A DNA stretch of 64,000 nt from Doris montereyensis (Eukaryota > Mollusca > Gastropoda > Nudibranchia > Dorididae), in contig JAXRKP010000039.1 in NCBI GenBank assembly GCA_037039925.1, positions 515,001 to 579,000 on the forward strand, written 5' to 3'. The position numbers and the translations under genes are program-made. The notes below the pieces were generated by a model. That model did not search any database. It was given only the letters and a program-made list of their open reading frames with translations, and was not told where the DNA came from. Position 1 is the stretch's first letter. Every line of letters starts with the position of its first letter. Of the stretch, positions 43,501-54,300 are shown piece after piece.

Positions 43501-44191
43501 ACACGTGTAAAAAGAGTGGAAATTGCAAGAAAGATGACAATATTTTATGTCGATTGTTGAGGAACGGCAAAAATGTTGCTAGCACAGATTATATTATACT
43601 GCTTTAAAAGCAAATATGTAGCCGACAATAACAGCTTTTGTCTATCGACTCATTGTCGTTTGAGTTATCAACATCTGAAAAGTGAATAACAGAAGAAGGT
43701 CGAGGACAAGAATATTTATAGCAACTTAGTGATTGCGGAGGTAAAATGAGCAAACAAACATCCGTGACTTACGAGTGAAAACTCCTAATGGAATCCTTCT
43801 GTTTTCGGTTATGGCAACCAGTGACAACACACGTGTGAACCATCTTTTCTCAACAATGAAGCTTGATTAAATGGGATTTTATTTCCCCGAGAATGTTAGT
43901 GTGCGGATCCTTGAAGTCTCAAAGAGAATTCCTGAATTTTATAAATACAAGCTTTACTTGCACTTTTAAATTTGACAAAGACAAATAAAAAATCAGAAAC
44001 AACAGCGAGTAATCTTAATGAATGTATGCTAAGCATATAAACAAAGAAAGATGTTTTGTATCAAAGTGTGATACTAAATTAAGCGTGAGGCATGTCTTAC
44101 TGGTTCAGTAGGCCATGGCATGACTTGCCACAATGGGCATGGCGGCGACTGTTCCCTGCGTGGCACGCGTCGCGGCACAGCCTCTCACTCC
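40508..44191 (-). mobile_element. P-superfamily DNA transposon (THAP transposase)
   Basis: Candidate terminal inverted repeats bound the element. The left end starts GGAGTGAGAGGCTG at 40508; the right end, reversed, starts GGAGTGAGAGGCTG at 44191. The match resumes further in: CCGTCATGCTCATTGGGGCAAG (ends 40599) against CCGCCATGCCCATTGTGGCAAG (reversed, 44145-44124). The element is about 3.7 kb and carries a two-exon THAP/P transposase. No clear 8-base target duplication is visible beside these ends, so the exact boundaries are tentative. Confidence 0.75.
40922..43843 (-). pseudogene. THAP-domain P-type transposase, one shift and one stop
   Basis: Exon 1 (43843-43773) gives MVHTCVVTGCHNRKQKD; donor TC|GTAAGT. 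Exon 2 starts at 43401 in matching phase. The THAP zinc finger has C5, C10, KWISCV, KICSDHF (C-x2-H) and AVPSLFP. A coiled coil follows (LENLRNNLEKAKSVIKEKGK). The RNase H-like core shows MFDAIHIKKAYSYDN (first Asp), VVAVVCDGNYTNQ (second Asp), CFDACHLIKNVRNFLGDLK and YRLSQDHLETFFSMIRRRHG, the last carrying the Asp and Glu expected of P transposases. About 850 residues in all, close to THAP9. It is broken by a one-base frame change near 42590-42605 and an in-frame TAA at 42252-42254; otherwise open, so it died recently or these are assembly errors. Confidence 0.85.
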
Positions 44192-44283
44192 AGCTCTATA
44201 TATACACTTCTTGATATAATATATATATATATGTATATATAGCTTTATCTATTGGGGTTGAATCTCCATGGTGACCAATATCT

Positions 44284-44350
44284 TCTCTGTCTATTCCTTG
44301 CATTTGTCTCGTCTTTGTTCATATGGAGTTTTAATAATATTTAATGTCAT
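44284..44350 (+). mobile_element. Fragment of the fold-back element arm
   Basis: CTGTCTATTCCTTGCATTTG, TCTCGTCTTTGTTCATATGG and AATATTTAATGTCATT match the right arm of the element at 19927-20015. The remainder is missing. Confidence 0.6.
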
Positions 44351-44364
44351 TTCCTTCACTTATC

Positions 44365-45222
44365 ATCTATGGAGGTTATATATCAGCCTGCCTCAGACGC
44401 CACAAACGAAGAACCAACAATCACTATCAGTGATGAGAATATGATTGCAGCAAACAAATTGGTTTACCTGGGCAGCACTTTGTCAAGATCAACCACCATT
44501 GACGAGCAAGTTGCCTATAAAAAACCGAGAGCTAGTGCAGCTTTTGACAACTCGCGAACACAATGCTGGGAAAGAAGAGGCATCAGGCTGCACACCTAGC
44601 TCTACGTTTATCATACTATAGTCATTCCATTCCATATTATATGCTTGTGAGTCATGTACAGTCTACAGTCGTTACACCAGACAATTAAAAATACCGTTCA
44701 CCTTCGAGTCGACTCCTCAACATCAGCTGGCAGACCAGACACTGACTGAAGTCCTCCAAAGAGCATAATGCCTCAATGTTCACGCAATGCTAAAACAATC
44801 GCAGCTGCAATGGGCAGGCCATATTTGACGTGACAACAGATTGTCCAAGAGACTCATGTACAGCGAACTGAAGGAAGGAAAGCGAAATGTTGGAGGGCAT
44901 AAAAAGATATACAAATACTCCCTTTAGGTCGCTCTGAAAGAATGTAACATCGACGCAAATCTCTGGGAGGATGCTGATCAGGACCGACAACTATGGTGGT
45001 CCATGGTGAAATCTGGAGACCAACTTTGAGACAATGCGCATTAAAGAGAAACAAAAGGAAAGATAGTTGTGCAAAGACAAAGATCAAAAGAAAGCCTGTC
45101 AAGACACACCATTCACATGCCTTCATTGCACACGGGGGTTCTCAGCAAGAAATTGTGTTTAAAAGCTACCTCCGCACTCACCCAAAGACGACAACGTGAA
45201 GTCATAGTCCTCTTCGACTACG
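44365..45222 (+). mobile_element. LINE 3' end with zinc-finger-like tail
   Basis: Frames in succession read MEVIYQPASD, LVYLGSTLSRSTTIDEQV, CWERRGIRLHT, YACESCT-like and, near 45095-45180, a decayed C2H2-like segment ending SYLRTHPKTTT. This is the usual order at the C-terminus of a common metazoan LINE (thumb, then C2H2-like motif). Stops and shifts show decay. Its last bases, TCCTCTTCGACTACGAACGA, run directly into the (TATG)n array. Confidence 0.75.
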
Positions 45223-45227
45223 AACGA

Positions 45228-45306
45228 CAATGTTTGTATGTATGAAAATATGTATATAAGTATGTAAGCATGTATATATATGTATGTACGTTTGTATGTA
45301 CGTATG

Positions 45307-45340
<34 letters not shown>

Positions 45341-45702
45341 TGTATGAATGTATGTATGTATGTATGTATGTATGTATGTATGTATGTATGTATGTATGTA
45401 TGTATGTATGTATGTATGTATGTATGTATGTATGTATGTATGTATGTATGTATGTATGAATGTATGTATGTATGTATGTATGTATGTATGTATGTATGTA
45501 TGTATGTATGTATGTATGTATGTATGTATGTATGTATGTATGTATGTATGTATGTATGTATGTATGTATGAATGTATGTATGTATGTATGTATGTATGTA
45601 TGTATGTATGTATGTGTATGTATGTATGTATGTATGTATGTATGTATATATGTCATGTATGTATGGTATGTATGTATGTATTGTATGTATGTATGTATGT
45701 CT
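45228..45702. repeat. (TATG)n tetranucleotide array
   Basis: About 470 bases of TATG/GTAT repeats with single-base variants (GAATG, GTGTATG). The Tyr-Ile-His-Thr and Met-Tyr-Val-Cys frames are shadows of the repeat. Confidence 0.98.
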
Positions 45703-45714
45703 CTTACACATTAT

Positions 45715-46212
45715 CTTGGTTCAGAAAAAAAGATAAAGGAGGACTAGCGGATGTAATCCTGCTGGACTTTGCTAAAGCATTCGACAAAATGCACCGTAAA
45801 AGATTAATCAGCAAACTCCATCGATATAGTATACGTGGAAAGGCACTCGACTGGATTAACTGCTTTCTAAAAAAATCGAAGTCAGGAAGCTATGGTCGGA
45901 TGGGGGAAAGTCCAACATTGGTCATGCAACTCATGATGCTCCCTAAGGACCGGTATTTGGACCAACTTTATTTCTTGATGACATAGGAGATAATCGAAAA
46001 TCCAATAGTGTTATGTTTACGGAAGACACTCTTTTATACAAGAAAATATCAAGACAAGCCGACTGCATTATATACATGTACTAAACGAAGAAGTCAACAT
46101 ACTTGAAGAATGGCAACAACAACAAAGGCTCATCAATGTTCGCACAGGTAAATGCCATATTGTATCTATCACAAATAAGTTACCTGCCAAACACAAATAC
46201 GTTTTAAATGGA
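45715..46212 (+). mobile_element. Jockey/CR1-like LINE reverse transcriptase, 5' block
   Basis: GGLADVILLDFAKAFDKMHR, then KRLISKLHRYSIRGKALDWI (palm motif with the conserved Asp), a decayed SGVPQGTVLGP region, EDTLLYKKISRQADC near 46022 (the ADD box altered to EDT), EEWQQQQRLINV, and CHIVSITNKLPAKHKYVLNG near 46150-46212. It ends where the 56-bp satellite begins and resumes at 47810. Confidence 0.85.
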
Positions 46213-47808
46213 TAAAAGGTAGTCCACGTCAATTCCCCGCAGTGGAGTTAAACATCGGATTGGAATTGACGAAATGTAGCCCACGTCAATTCCTGGGAGT
46301 GAAGTTTAACATCGGATTTGAAATGGACGAAAGGTAGTCCACGTCAATTCCTCGCAGTGGAACTAACATCGGATTGGAATTGATGAAAGGTAGCCCACGT
46401 CAATTCCTCGCAGTGGAGCTAACATCGAATTGGAATTGACGAAAGGTATCCCACGTCAATTCCTCGCATTGGACTTAACATCGGATTGGAATTGACGAAA
46501 GGTAGCCCACGTTAATTCCTCGGAGTGGAGTTAACATCGGATTGGAATTGACGAAAGGTAGCCCACGTCAATTCCTCGGAGTGGAGTTAACATCGGATTG
46601 GAATTGGGGAGCTCGCAACTTTCACACGCTTTCGATGATGTGATGATGAAAGGTAGCCCACGTCAATTCCCCGGAGTGGAGTTAAACATCGGATTTCAAA
46701 TGGACAAAAGGAAGCCCACGTCAATTCCTCGGAGTAGAGCTAACATTACATCGGATTTGAAATGGACAAAATGTAGCCCACGTCAATTCCTCGGAGTGGT
46801 ATAACATCGGATTTGAAATGGACAAAATGTAGCCCACGTCAATTCCTCGAGTGGAGCTAACATCGGATTTGAAGTGGACGAAAGGTAGCCCACGTCAATT
46901 CCTCGGAGTGGAGCTAACATCGGATTTGAAATGGACGAAAGGTAGCCCACGGCAATTCCTCGGAATGGTATAACATCGGATTTGAAGTGGACGAAAGGTA
47001 GCCCGGCAATTCCTCGGAGTGGTATAACATCGGATTTGAAATGGACGATAGGTAGCACACGGCAATTCCTCGAGTAGAGCTAACATTACATCGGATTTGA
47101 AATGGACAAAATGTAGCCCACGTCAATTCCTCGAGTGGTATAACATCGGATTTGAAATGGACAAAAGGTAGCCCACGTCAATTCCTCGGAGTGGTATAAC
47201 ATCGGATTTGAAATGGACAAAAGGAAGCCCACGTCAATTCCTCGGAGTAGAGCTAACATTACATCGGATTTGAAGTGGACAAAATGTAGCCCACGGCAAT
47301 TCCTCGAGTAGAGCTAACATTGGATTTGAAATGGACAAAATGTAGCTCACGGCAATTCTTCGGAGTAGAGCTAACATTACATCGGATTTGAAATGGACAA
47401 AATGTAGCCCACGTCAATTCCTCGGAGTGGAGCTAACATTACATCGGATTTGAAATGGACAAAATGTAGCCCACGTCAATTCCTTGGAGTAGAGCCAACA
47501 TTACATCGGATTTGAAGTGGACAAAATGTAGCCCACGTCAATTCCTCGGAGTGGAGCTAACATTGGATTTGAAATGGACAAAAGGTAGCCCACGGTAATT
47601 CCTCGGTGGAGCTAACATCGGATTTGAAATGGACGAAAGGTAGCCCACGGTAATTCCTCGGAGTGGTATAACATCGGATTTGAAGTGGACGAAAGGTAGC
47701 CCATGGCATTCCTCGGAGTGGTATAACATCAGATTTGAAATGGACGAAAGGTAGCCCACCTCAATTCCCCGGAGTGGTATAACATCGGATTTGAAATGGA
47801 CGAAACAC
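46213..47808. repeat. 56-bp satellite amplified from a LINE ORF segment
   Basis: About 28 copies of a unit reading AAAGGTAGCCCACGTCAATT, CCTCGGAGTGGAGCTAACAT, CGGATTTGAAATGGACG, with spacing about 56 (46501 and 46557). In one frame the unit encodes LGVELTSDLKWTK followed by HVN, the conserved RT-thumb words of the LINE that flanks it. Later copies vary by short deletions (GTGGTATAACATCGG) and an inserted ATTACATC. Confidence 0.93.
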
Positions 47809-48395
47809 AAAATATTTCTCTGACCACGGCCAAGGCAAACACAACTAGTTCATTTGTCTGTAGATTACTATGATAGGTTGTCCAATATCAACAGAGGTAC
47901 ATTGCTACAAAACCCTTGTCAAACCGATCCTGGAATATGCCGGCGCAGTATGGGGTCCTCCCCAACCCACCTCATCAAATCGTTTGAAATGTTACAGAAA
48001 GTTTCTGAAAAGATCATCCCGACGCACACATCACAACTTTTCAAGGCAAACCAGTGCCTCTGGGCCTGCAGAGAAATTGGAACTCGAAGTTTTTGAATAG
48101 AAAAGGAAATATCTAAAGGCGACAGCGATGTTCACAATAATGAGCGACATCGTCGGAACTGTTTGCTGCCCGGCATCAAAATGGTCCGAAGATCCAACAG
48201 AGGATACAACAAACCAATGCCCATCCATGCTGGGTTTTTTCCTTCCTCAGTTCGACTATCATGAAGGTACTGTCCACCACCCGATGTTGTCAATGCCGAC
48301 ACCATTGAAGCATTCATAGCTGCCTTGAACTAAGTTGAACAATATTCAAGTATAAACTCTCTATAACAGTTTTACCATGTTGCATAGTATGTATA
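47809..48395 (+). mobile_element. Jockey/CR1-like LINE, 3' block
   Basis: Directly after the last satellite copy the reading resumes: SLTTAKANTTSSFVC near 47818-47860, then LVKPILEYAGAVWGPPQPTS near 47910-47975, and a decayed C-terminus up to about 48320 (AFIAALN-like). Together with 45715-46212 it forms one LINE with the satellite grown inside it. Confidence 0.85.
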
Positions 48396-48521
48396 TTACT
48401 AAGTTACATGTACTCTATTTTTTAAATTGCGCTTTATGTTTACAATACGTTTGTCGTAATGTACATTAAAAAATGTAGACTGGTCCTCTGTTAAAGAGGT
48501 TTCTACATAAAATAGAAGAAG

Positions 48522-48556
48522 CAGTATGTATGTATGTATATATGTATGTATGTATG

Positions 48557-48619
<63 letters not shown>

Positions 48620-48650
48620 GTATGTATGTATGTATGTATGTATGTACCTG
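48522..48650. repeat. (TATG)n array
   Basis: About 125 bases of TATG repeats, a second copy of the microsatellite seen at 45228-45702. Confidence 0.97.
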
Positions 48651-48793
48651 AGTAGCTCACAAGTTACCTTACAGGTGGTAAGCAGTAAGTTATAATCAAT
48701 GATTCATCCAGTATTTCAACTTTCCTCAATTTGTTTCGCTGTCCCTCAATAAAATCAAAACATACAATGATACAGTCATTGGCACCAATGAAG

Positions 48794-48977
48794 AACGACA
48801 ATAAATGATAACTCCACCAAAAAAATGACAGAACAAACACGTGACGTTTCGGGTATAACATTTCGTCAGATAACAAACGATAAATATCTCGTTTATTGTC
48901 TGGCGAAGGGTTATACTCTCACGTGTTTGTTCTGTCTTTATTGGTAGAGTTGCCTTTTATTGTCGTTTTTCACCTTT
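48794..48977. repeat. Short fold-back repeat
   Basis: Left arm (AACGACAATAAATGATAACT, GACAGAACAAACACGTGACG, TTTCGTCAGATAACAAACGA) and right arm (GTTTATTGTCTGGCGAAGGG, ACGTGTTTGTTCTGTCTTTA, GTTGCCTTTTATTGTCGTT) are inverted copies around about 8 bases. A single arm lies at 38945-39045. Confidence 0.75.
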
Positions 48978-49254
48978 GACTTCACTCCACCTTTGTATTA
49001 TTTGTGGTGCCATTGAAGTACGTGTGGTTCAGATCAAAGCCTGGGTGGACTTGAATAAACTGAAACTAAAGGAAGATGAACTAAAAACTCCTTATCCTCC
49101 TTATTTTATTGTCCACGCAAAAGATATTCGTCACAGGACCATCCAAAAATCTATAACTGTAAGTGTAAGAAACTTGTGTTTCTACTTTGAGAAGCATATG
49201 GACATGCAGTAGCATCCATGTATAACCAAGACACTCCAATCTGCGAATCATGAT

Positions 49255-49916
49255 CTGAGAATTATTGGCCGCATTAAAGTTTAGAGACCTTGTCTAGATT
49301 TTGACTCAGCCAAACATACAGTTCGAGCCCTTGTCACCTGCCGCCTTAATTTCTGCAATTCTCTTATTTTCGGACTGTCTTTTCGGACTGCCTGCAAAAA
49401 CAACCAAGAGATTGCAAATCGTTCAAATCAGCGCAGCAAGGGTTGTAGCCAAGATAAAGAAGTACGATAACATCAGCCATTTTTTGAAGGCTCTCCACTG
49501 GCTGCAACGAATCCAGTCCAAGGTCTCATGTCTAGTACCTTAAATCATTTCTTCACGTCAATATCCCAACCCTTGCTCTGATGTCATCCTTCTCTGTCCG
49601 CCCGACCACGCATTTTGTCATGCTACTCCAAAAATGTAGAACTCGCTTTTGGCCAGCACACCAGAAGTTCATACATCTACAATTCCTTCAGATTCGCTCT
49701 AAAAACTTAGCTTTTCAAAACAGTTTTTGTTATATATAGACTAGGGATTTCACCCGACCCTTTTTCGTTTTTCTTTAATGTTTTATTTTAACTACATATT
49801 AAGTGTGAAGCGCCTTAGAACACAGCTTTTATGGATTTTGTGCGCTATACAAGCATCCTTCATTCATTCCTTCATTCATTCGTTAATTCGTTCATTCATT
49901 CATCCATTCATTCAGA
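49255..49916 (+). mobile_element. L2-like LINE 3' end with (ATTC)n tail
   Basis: Fragments AKHTVRALVTCRLNFCNSLI, KTTKRLQIVQISAARVVAKI and FLKALHWLQRIQSKV are the common RT C-terminal words. The 3' UTR ends TGAAGCGCCTTAGAACACAG and GTGCGCTATACAAGCATCC, followed by (ATTC)n at 49858-49915. Decayed by shifts. Confidence 0.8.
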
Positions 49917-51360
49917 GAAGATAAGAAACAGCAACCAAGAGGTCTTCATCACGTTTATAGATTACAGCAAGGCTTTCGATCGCGTCACCAACGATGCTAC
50001 AGATGAGTTTCCCGAAATATCTGATTTCATTCAGCAGGCCTCTATTATGGTATTTTTTTAAAGCAACCATCATTCCGTTCCATCTATCCCGTCGCAGTTT
50101 CGTTCCTGTAGACAATCGCGACAGTGTAGTAGTGGTGTTATTTGAGTGTCTGCTTATAGCGATTTAGTAGATATAATAGGCATGAGGATGATTTGTTCGA
50201 TGCTTTGTTTGAATGGTGTTACATTTCCCAGTTGTTTTATTTTTTCAGGGAGTGAGTTCTATAATCTGACAGTGATAGGGAAGGTGGAATGGTAATCATT
50301 GTGAATATTTTGACATAAAGAAAAGAGTTAGACGAGGCTGCATCCTCTGACCTAATCTCTTCAACCTATACACAGACAGAATCGGATGTAGATGACATGG
50401 TCATACACATTCTCAGATATGCTGACGACACAGCTTTTCTAGCAGACAACATTGCGAGTCAATGCTGCCGGCAGCAATGCAGGCTTAAAATAAAATGCCA
50501 CAAAGACGAAAAGTAATTAAATTGCAGGGCAAATAATTCAACATCCTCAACAAATGACAATAAATGGAACAGTTTTGTAAAACGTAACATATATTTATAC
50601 TGAGGCTCAATTAAAGCATTTGATGGAAAATGCACTAAAAATGTTAAATGCAGAATAGGCATTGCAAAAACAGAAATTTCCTAATAACATCTGGAAAGCC
50701 AGGAGAATTACTAGAGAACTCAAATTAAGAATTCCAAAATGTCTGATTTTGCCAATATTTTTGTATGGTAGTGAAGCATGGGCACTAAGAAAGAATGATG
50801 GAAACAGAATTCACACAACAGGAATGTGGTTTTACAGAAGACTGCTTCGTGCTGTATGGATAGGCAAAAAAAACCGAACGAAACCGTCCTGGAAGAACTT
50901 GGGGTGCAACTTTTTATGATGCTCTCTGAGATCAGCAAAATAAGGCTCAAGTACCTTGGCCACGCATAGAAATACAAAAGCCAGAACGGATGACAGCACT
51001 ACTGCAGGGTAAAAACACCCCCAACGCCCCCCCCCCAAAAAAAAAAACCCCAACCCCCCCCCAAATAAATTAATAAAAACAAAACAAAACAACAACCCCA
51101 AAATAAATGAATAAATAAACAAAAATAGTGCCGAAATGTGTTGCGCCTGGCATTCCGATTTCTTTAGGGAATGGAGCATCATCTAGCATTGGATTTACGC
51201 TCTATGCAACAGGAATCACCCTTCTGCAAACCAAAGTAGAGGCAAACAGAAATCAGGAAGACTTACAGTGTGAAGGCCGAAGTGGGTTACTACACTTCAT
51301 GAAATAACTCGTCAAAGTAGAGACCGGGCCAGAGGGCAGTCAGTTTTGGCAGTGACAGTG
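49917..51360 (+). mobile_element. RTE-like LINE remnant, with inserts
   Basis: QEVFITFIDYSKAFDRV near 49938-49988, RVRRGCIL near 50327, YADD-like SQIC(stop) near 50410, LPIFLYGSEAWALRKNDGNR near 50749-50810 and the extreme C-terminus SRDRARGQSVLAVTVT-like near 51313-51356. Between 50060 and 50300 a minus-strand LINE fragment is inserted. Poly-C, poly-A and AAAC simple repeats at 51028-51125 disrupt the C-terminal part. Confidence 0.75.
50060..50300 (-). mobile_element. Minus-strand LINE fragment nested in the RTE-like LINE
   Basis: Minus strand reads FPITVRL(stop)NSLPEKIKQL then VTPFKQSIEQIIL, the usual end of a CR1/L2-type ORF2 (LWNSLP motif). Confidence 0.6.
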
Positions 51361-51374
51361 ACATGAGGTTACTG

Positions 51375-54300
51375 CCTTGATATTAAGGGTCTTATTACCT
51401 AAATTGGTCTGGTGGAAATAAAAGAGGCTTATTGCCTTCATTAGTCAAATGGGAATGAAAGACTTTTATTGCCCTGATATGTTTGATGAGGGTTTCAGGG
51501 TTTTATTGCACTGATTGGTTGGATGGGGGTTTCAGGGTTTTATTGCCCTGATGGGTTGAATGGGGGTTTCAGGGTTTTATTGCCCTGATTGTTGGATGGG
51601 GGTTTCAGGGTTTTATTGCCCTGCTTGATTGGATGGGGGTTTCAGGATTTATTGCCCTGGCGGTTGGATGGGGGTTTCAGTGTTTTATTGCCCTGATTGG
51701 TTGGATGAGGTTTCAGGGTTTTATTGCTCTGATTGTTTGGATAGGGATTTAAGGGTTTTATTGTCCTGATTGGTTGGATGGGGGTTTCAGGGTTTTATTG
51801 CCCTGATTGGTTGGATAGGGGTTTCAGGGTTTTATTATCCTGGTGGTTGGATGGGGGTTTCAGGGTCTTATTGCCCTGATTTGTCAGATGGGGATCTAAG
51901 GGTTTTGCTGCCCTGATTTGTCAGATGGGGGTTTCAGGGTTTTGTTGCCCTGATTTGTCAGATGGGGATTTAAGGGGTTTTGTTGCCCTGATTTGTCAGA
52001 TGGGAATTAAGGGTTTGTTGCCCTGATTTGTCAGATGGGGGTTCCATGGTTTTATTGCCCTGGTTGGTTTGATGGGGGTTTCAGGTTTTATTGCTCTGAT
52101 TGTTTGGATGGGGATTTAAGGGTTGTATTGCCCTGATTGGTTGGATGGGGGTTTCAGAGTTTTATTGCCCTGATTTGTCAGATGGGGATTTAGGGGTTTT
52201 GTTGCCCTGATTTGTCAGATGGGGATTTAAGGGTTTTGTTGCCTTGATTTGTCATATGGGGATTTAAGGTTTTTATTGCCCTTATTTGTCAGATGGGGGT
52301 TTTAGGGTTTTGTTGCCCTGATTTGTCAGATGGGGTTAAAGAGTTTTATTGCCCTGATTTGTCCGATGGGGATTTAGGGGTTTTGGTGCCCTGATTTGTC
52401 AGATGGGGGTTTCGGGGTTTTATTGTCCTGATTTGTCAGATGGAAGTTTAAGGGTTATGTTGCGCTGATTCGGTGGATAGGGGTTTCAGGATCTTATTGC
52501 CGTGAATTGTTGGGTGCAAACTTAAACGTTTTACTGCCTTGATTCGTTGAATTGTGATTTTATGGTTGTATTGCTTTGATTGACCGAATGGGACTTTAAG
52601 GTTTTCATTACCTTGATTGATAGCACATGGATTTAAGAGTTTTATTGCTTTGATTTGTCTTCCTCTTCTTCTTCTTCTTCTTCATAATAATAATAATTGA
52701 CCAACTCAATTGTTGAGTATTACTTTCAGTGCGTATATGTTGATTTAACTCACAAATATTAATTCATTTTGGCTTTAAAGTGATGCCTTTTAAGCTGTTT
52801 TTGAAGTCTTCAGTTCTATTACTGAGTTTTATTTCTGTTGGCAGTCCATTCCACAACATTACTGTACTAGGGTGAAATGAGTGTAGTTGACAATGTCGGA
52901 TGGGGTCGGATGGGAAATAGTTGTTTTATTGCCTTGATTTGTCGGATGGCAAATAGTTGTTTTATTGCATTGATTTGTCGGATGGGGTCGGATGGGAAAT
53001 AGTTGTTTTATTGCCTTGATTTGTCGGATGGGGTCGGATGGGAAATAGTTGTTTTATTGCCTTGATTTGTCGGATGGCAAATAGTTGTTTTATTGCATTG
53101 ATTTGTCGGATGGGGTCGGATGGGAAATAATTGTTTTATTGCCTTGATTTGTCGGATGGGGTCGGATGGGAAATAGTTGTTTTATTGCCTTGATTTGTCG
53201 GATGCTAATTTCAGGGTTTTATTACGTGTACTTTTATTGCATTGCTTGGTTGGTAGGGTTTTCAGGATTTTAATGCCTTGATTGGTTGGTGGGGTTTTCA
53301 GGATTTTATTGCCTTGATTGGTTGGTGGGGTTTTCAGGATTTTATTGCCTTGATTGGTTGGTGGGGTTTTCAGGATTTTATTGCCTTGATTGGTTGGTGG
53401 GGTTTTCACTGAATTTTCAGGATTTTATTGCCTTGATTGGTTGGTGGGGTTTTCAGGATTTTATTGCCTTGATTGGTTGGTGGGGTTTTCACTGAATTTT
53501 CAGGATTTTATTGCCTTGATTGGTTGAATGGGTTGGGGTTTTTTTTCACCTTGATTTTTTTAGACGGAAATTTAAAGATTCTACTGCCTTGGCTGGTCAG
53601 ATGGGAATTCAAGGGTTTTGTTGCCGTGATTGGTCAGATGGGAGTTCAAGGGTTTTGTTGCCTTGATTGGTCAGATGGGAATTCAAGGGTTTTGTTGCAT
53701 TGATTGGTCAGATGGGAATTCAAGGGTTTTGTAGCCTTGATTGGTCAGATGGGGATTTAAGGGTTTTGTTGCGTTGATTGGTCAGAAGGGGGATTTAAGG
53801 GTTTTGTTGCATTGATTGGTCAGATAGGAATTCAATGGTTTTGTTGCATTGGTTGGTCAGATGGGAATTCAAGGGTTTTGTAGCCTTGATTGGTCAGATG
53901 GGGATTTAAGGGTTTTGTTGCATTGATTAGTCAGATGGGGATTTAAGGGTTTTGTAGCCTTGATTGGTCAAATGGGAATTCAAGAGTTTTGTTGCATTGA
54001 TTGGTCAGATGGGAATTCAAGGGTTTTGTAGCATTGATTGGTCAGATGGGGATTTAAGAGTTTTGTTGCCTTGATTGGTCAGATGGGGATTTAAGGGTTT
54101 TGTTGCCCTGATTGGTCAGATGGGAATTCAAGAGGTTTGTTGCCTTGATTGGTCAAATGGAGATTTAAGTTTTTTTACCTTGATTGGTCAAATGGAGATT
54201 TAAGTTTTTTTTACCTTGATTGGTCAGATGGGGATTTAAGGGTTTTGTAGCCTTGATTGGTCAGATGGGGATTTAAGGGTTTTGTAGCCTTGGTTGGTCA

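Noticed and set aside
45159..45986. 165-212-codon frames on both strands
   Set aside because: Translations of (TATG)n; only the last third of the plus-strand frame is real LINE sequence.
46783..47810. Repeat proteins with HFKSDVIPLRGI words on the minus strand
   Set aside because: Antisense readings of the LINE-derived satellite; the sense strand explains the sequence.
53182..53703. Repeated open frames encoding MVGFSGFYCLDWL-type repeats
   Set aside because: The local minisatellite unit is 36 bases, a multiple of three, so frames stay open by arithmetic alone.
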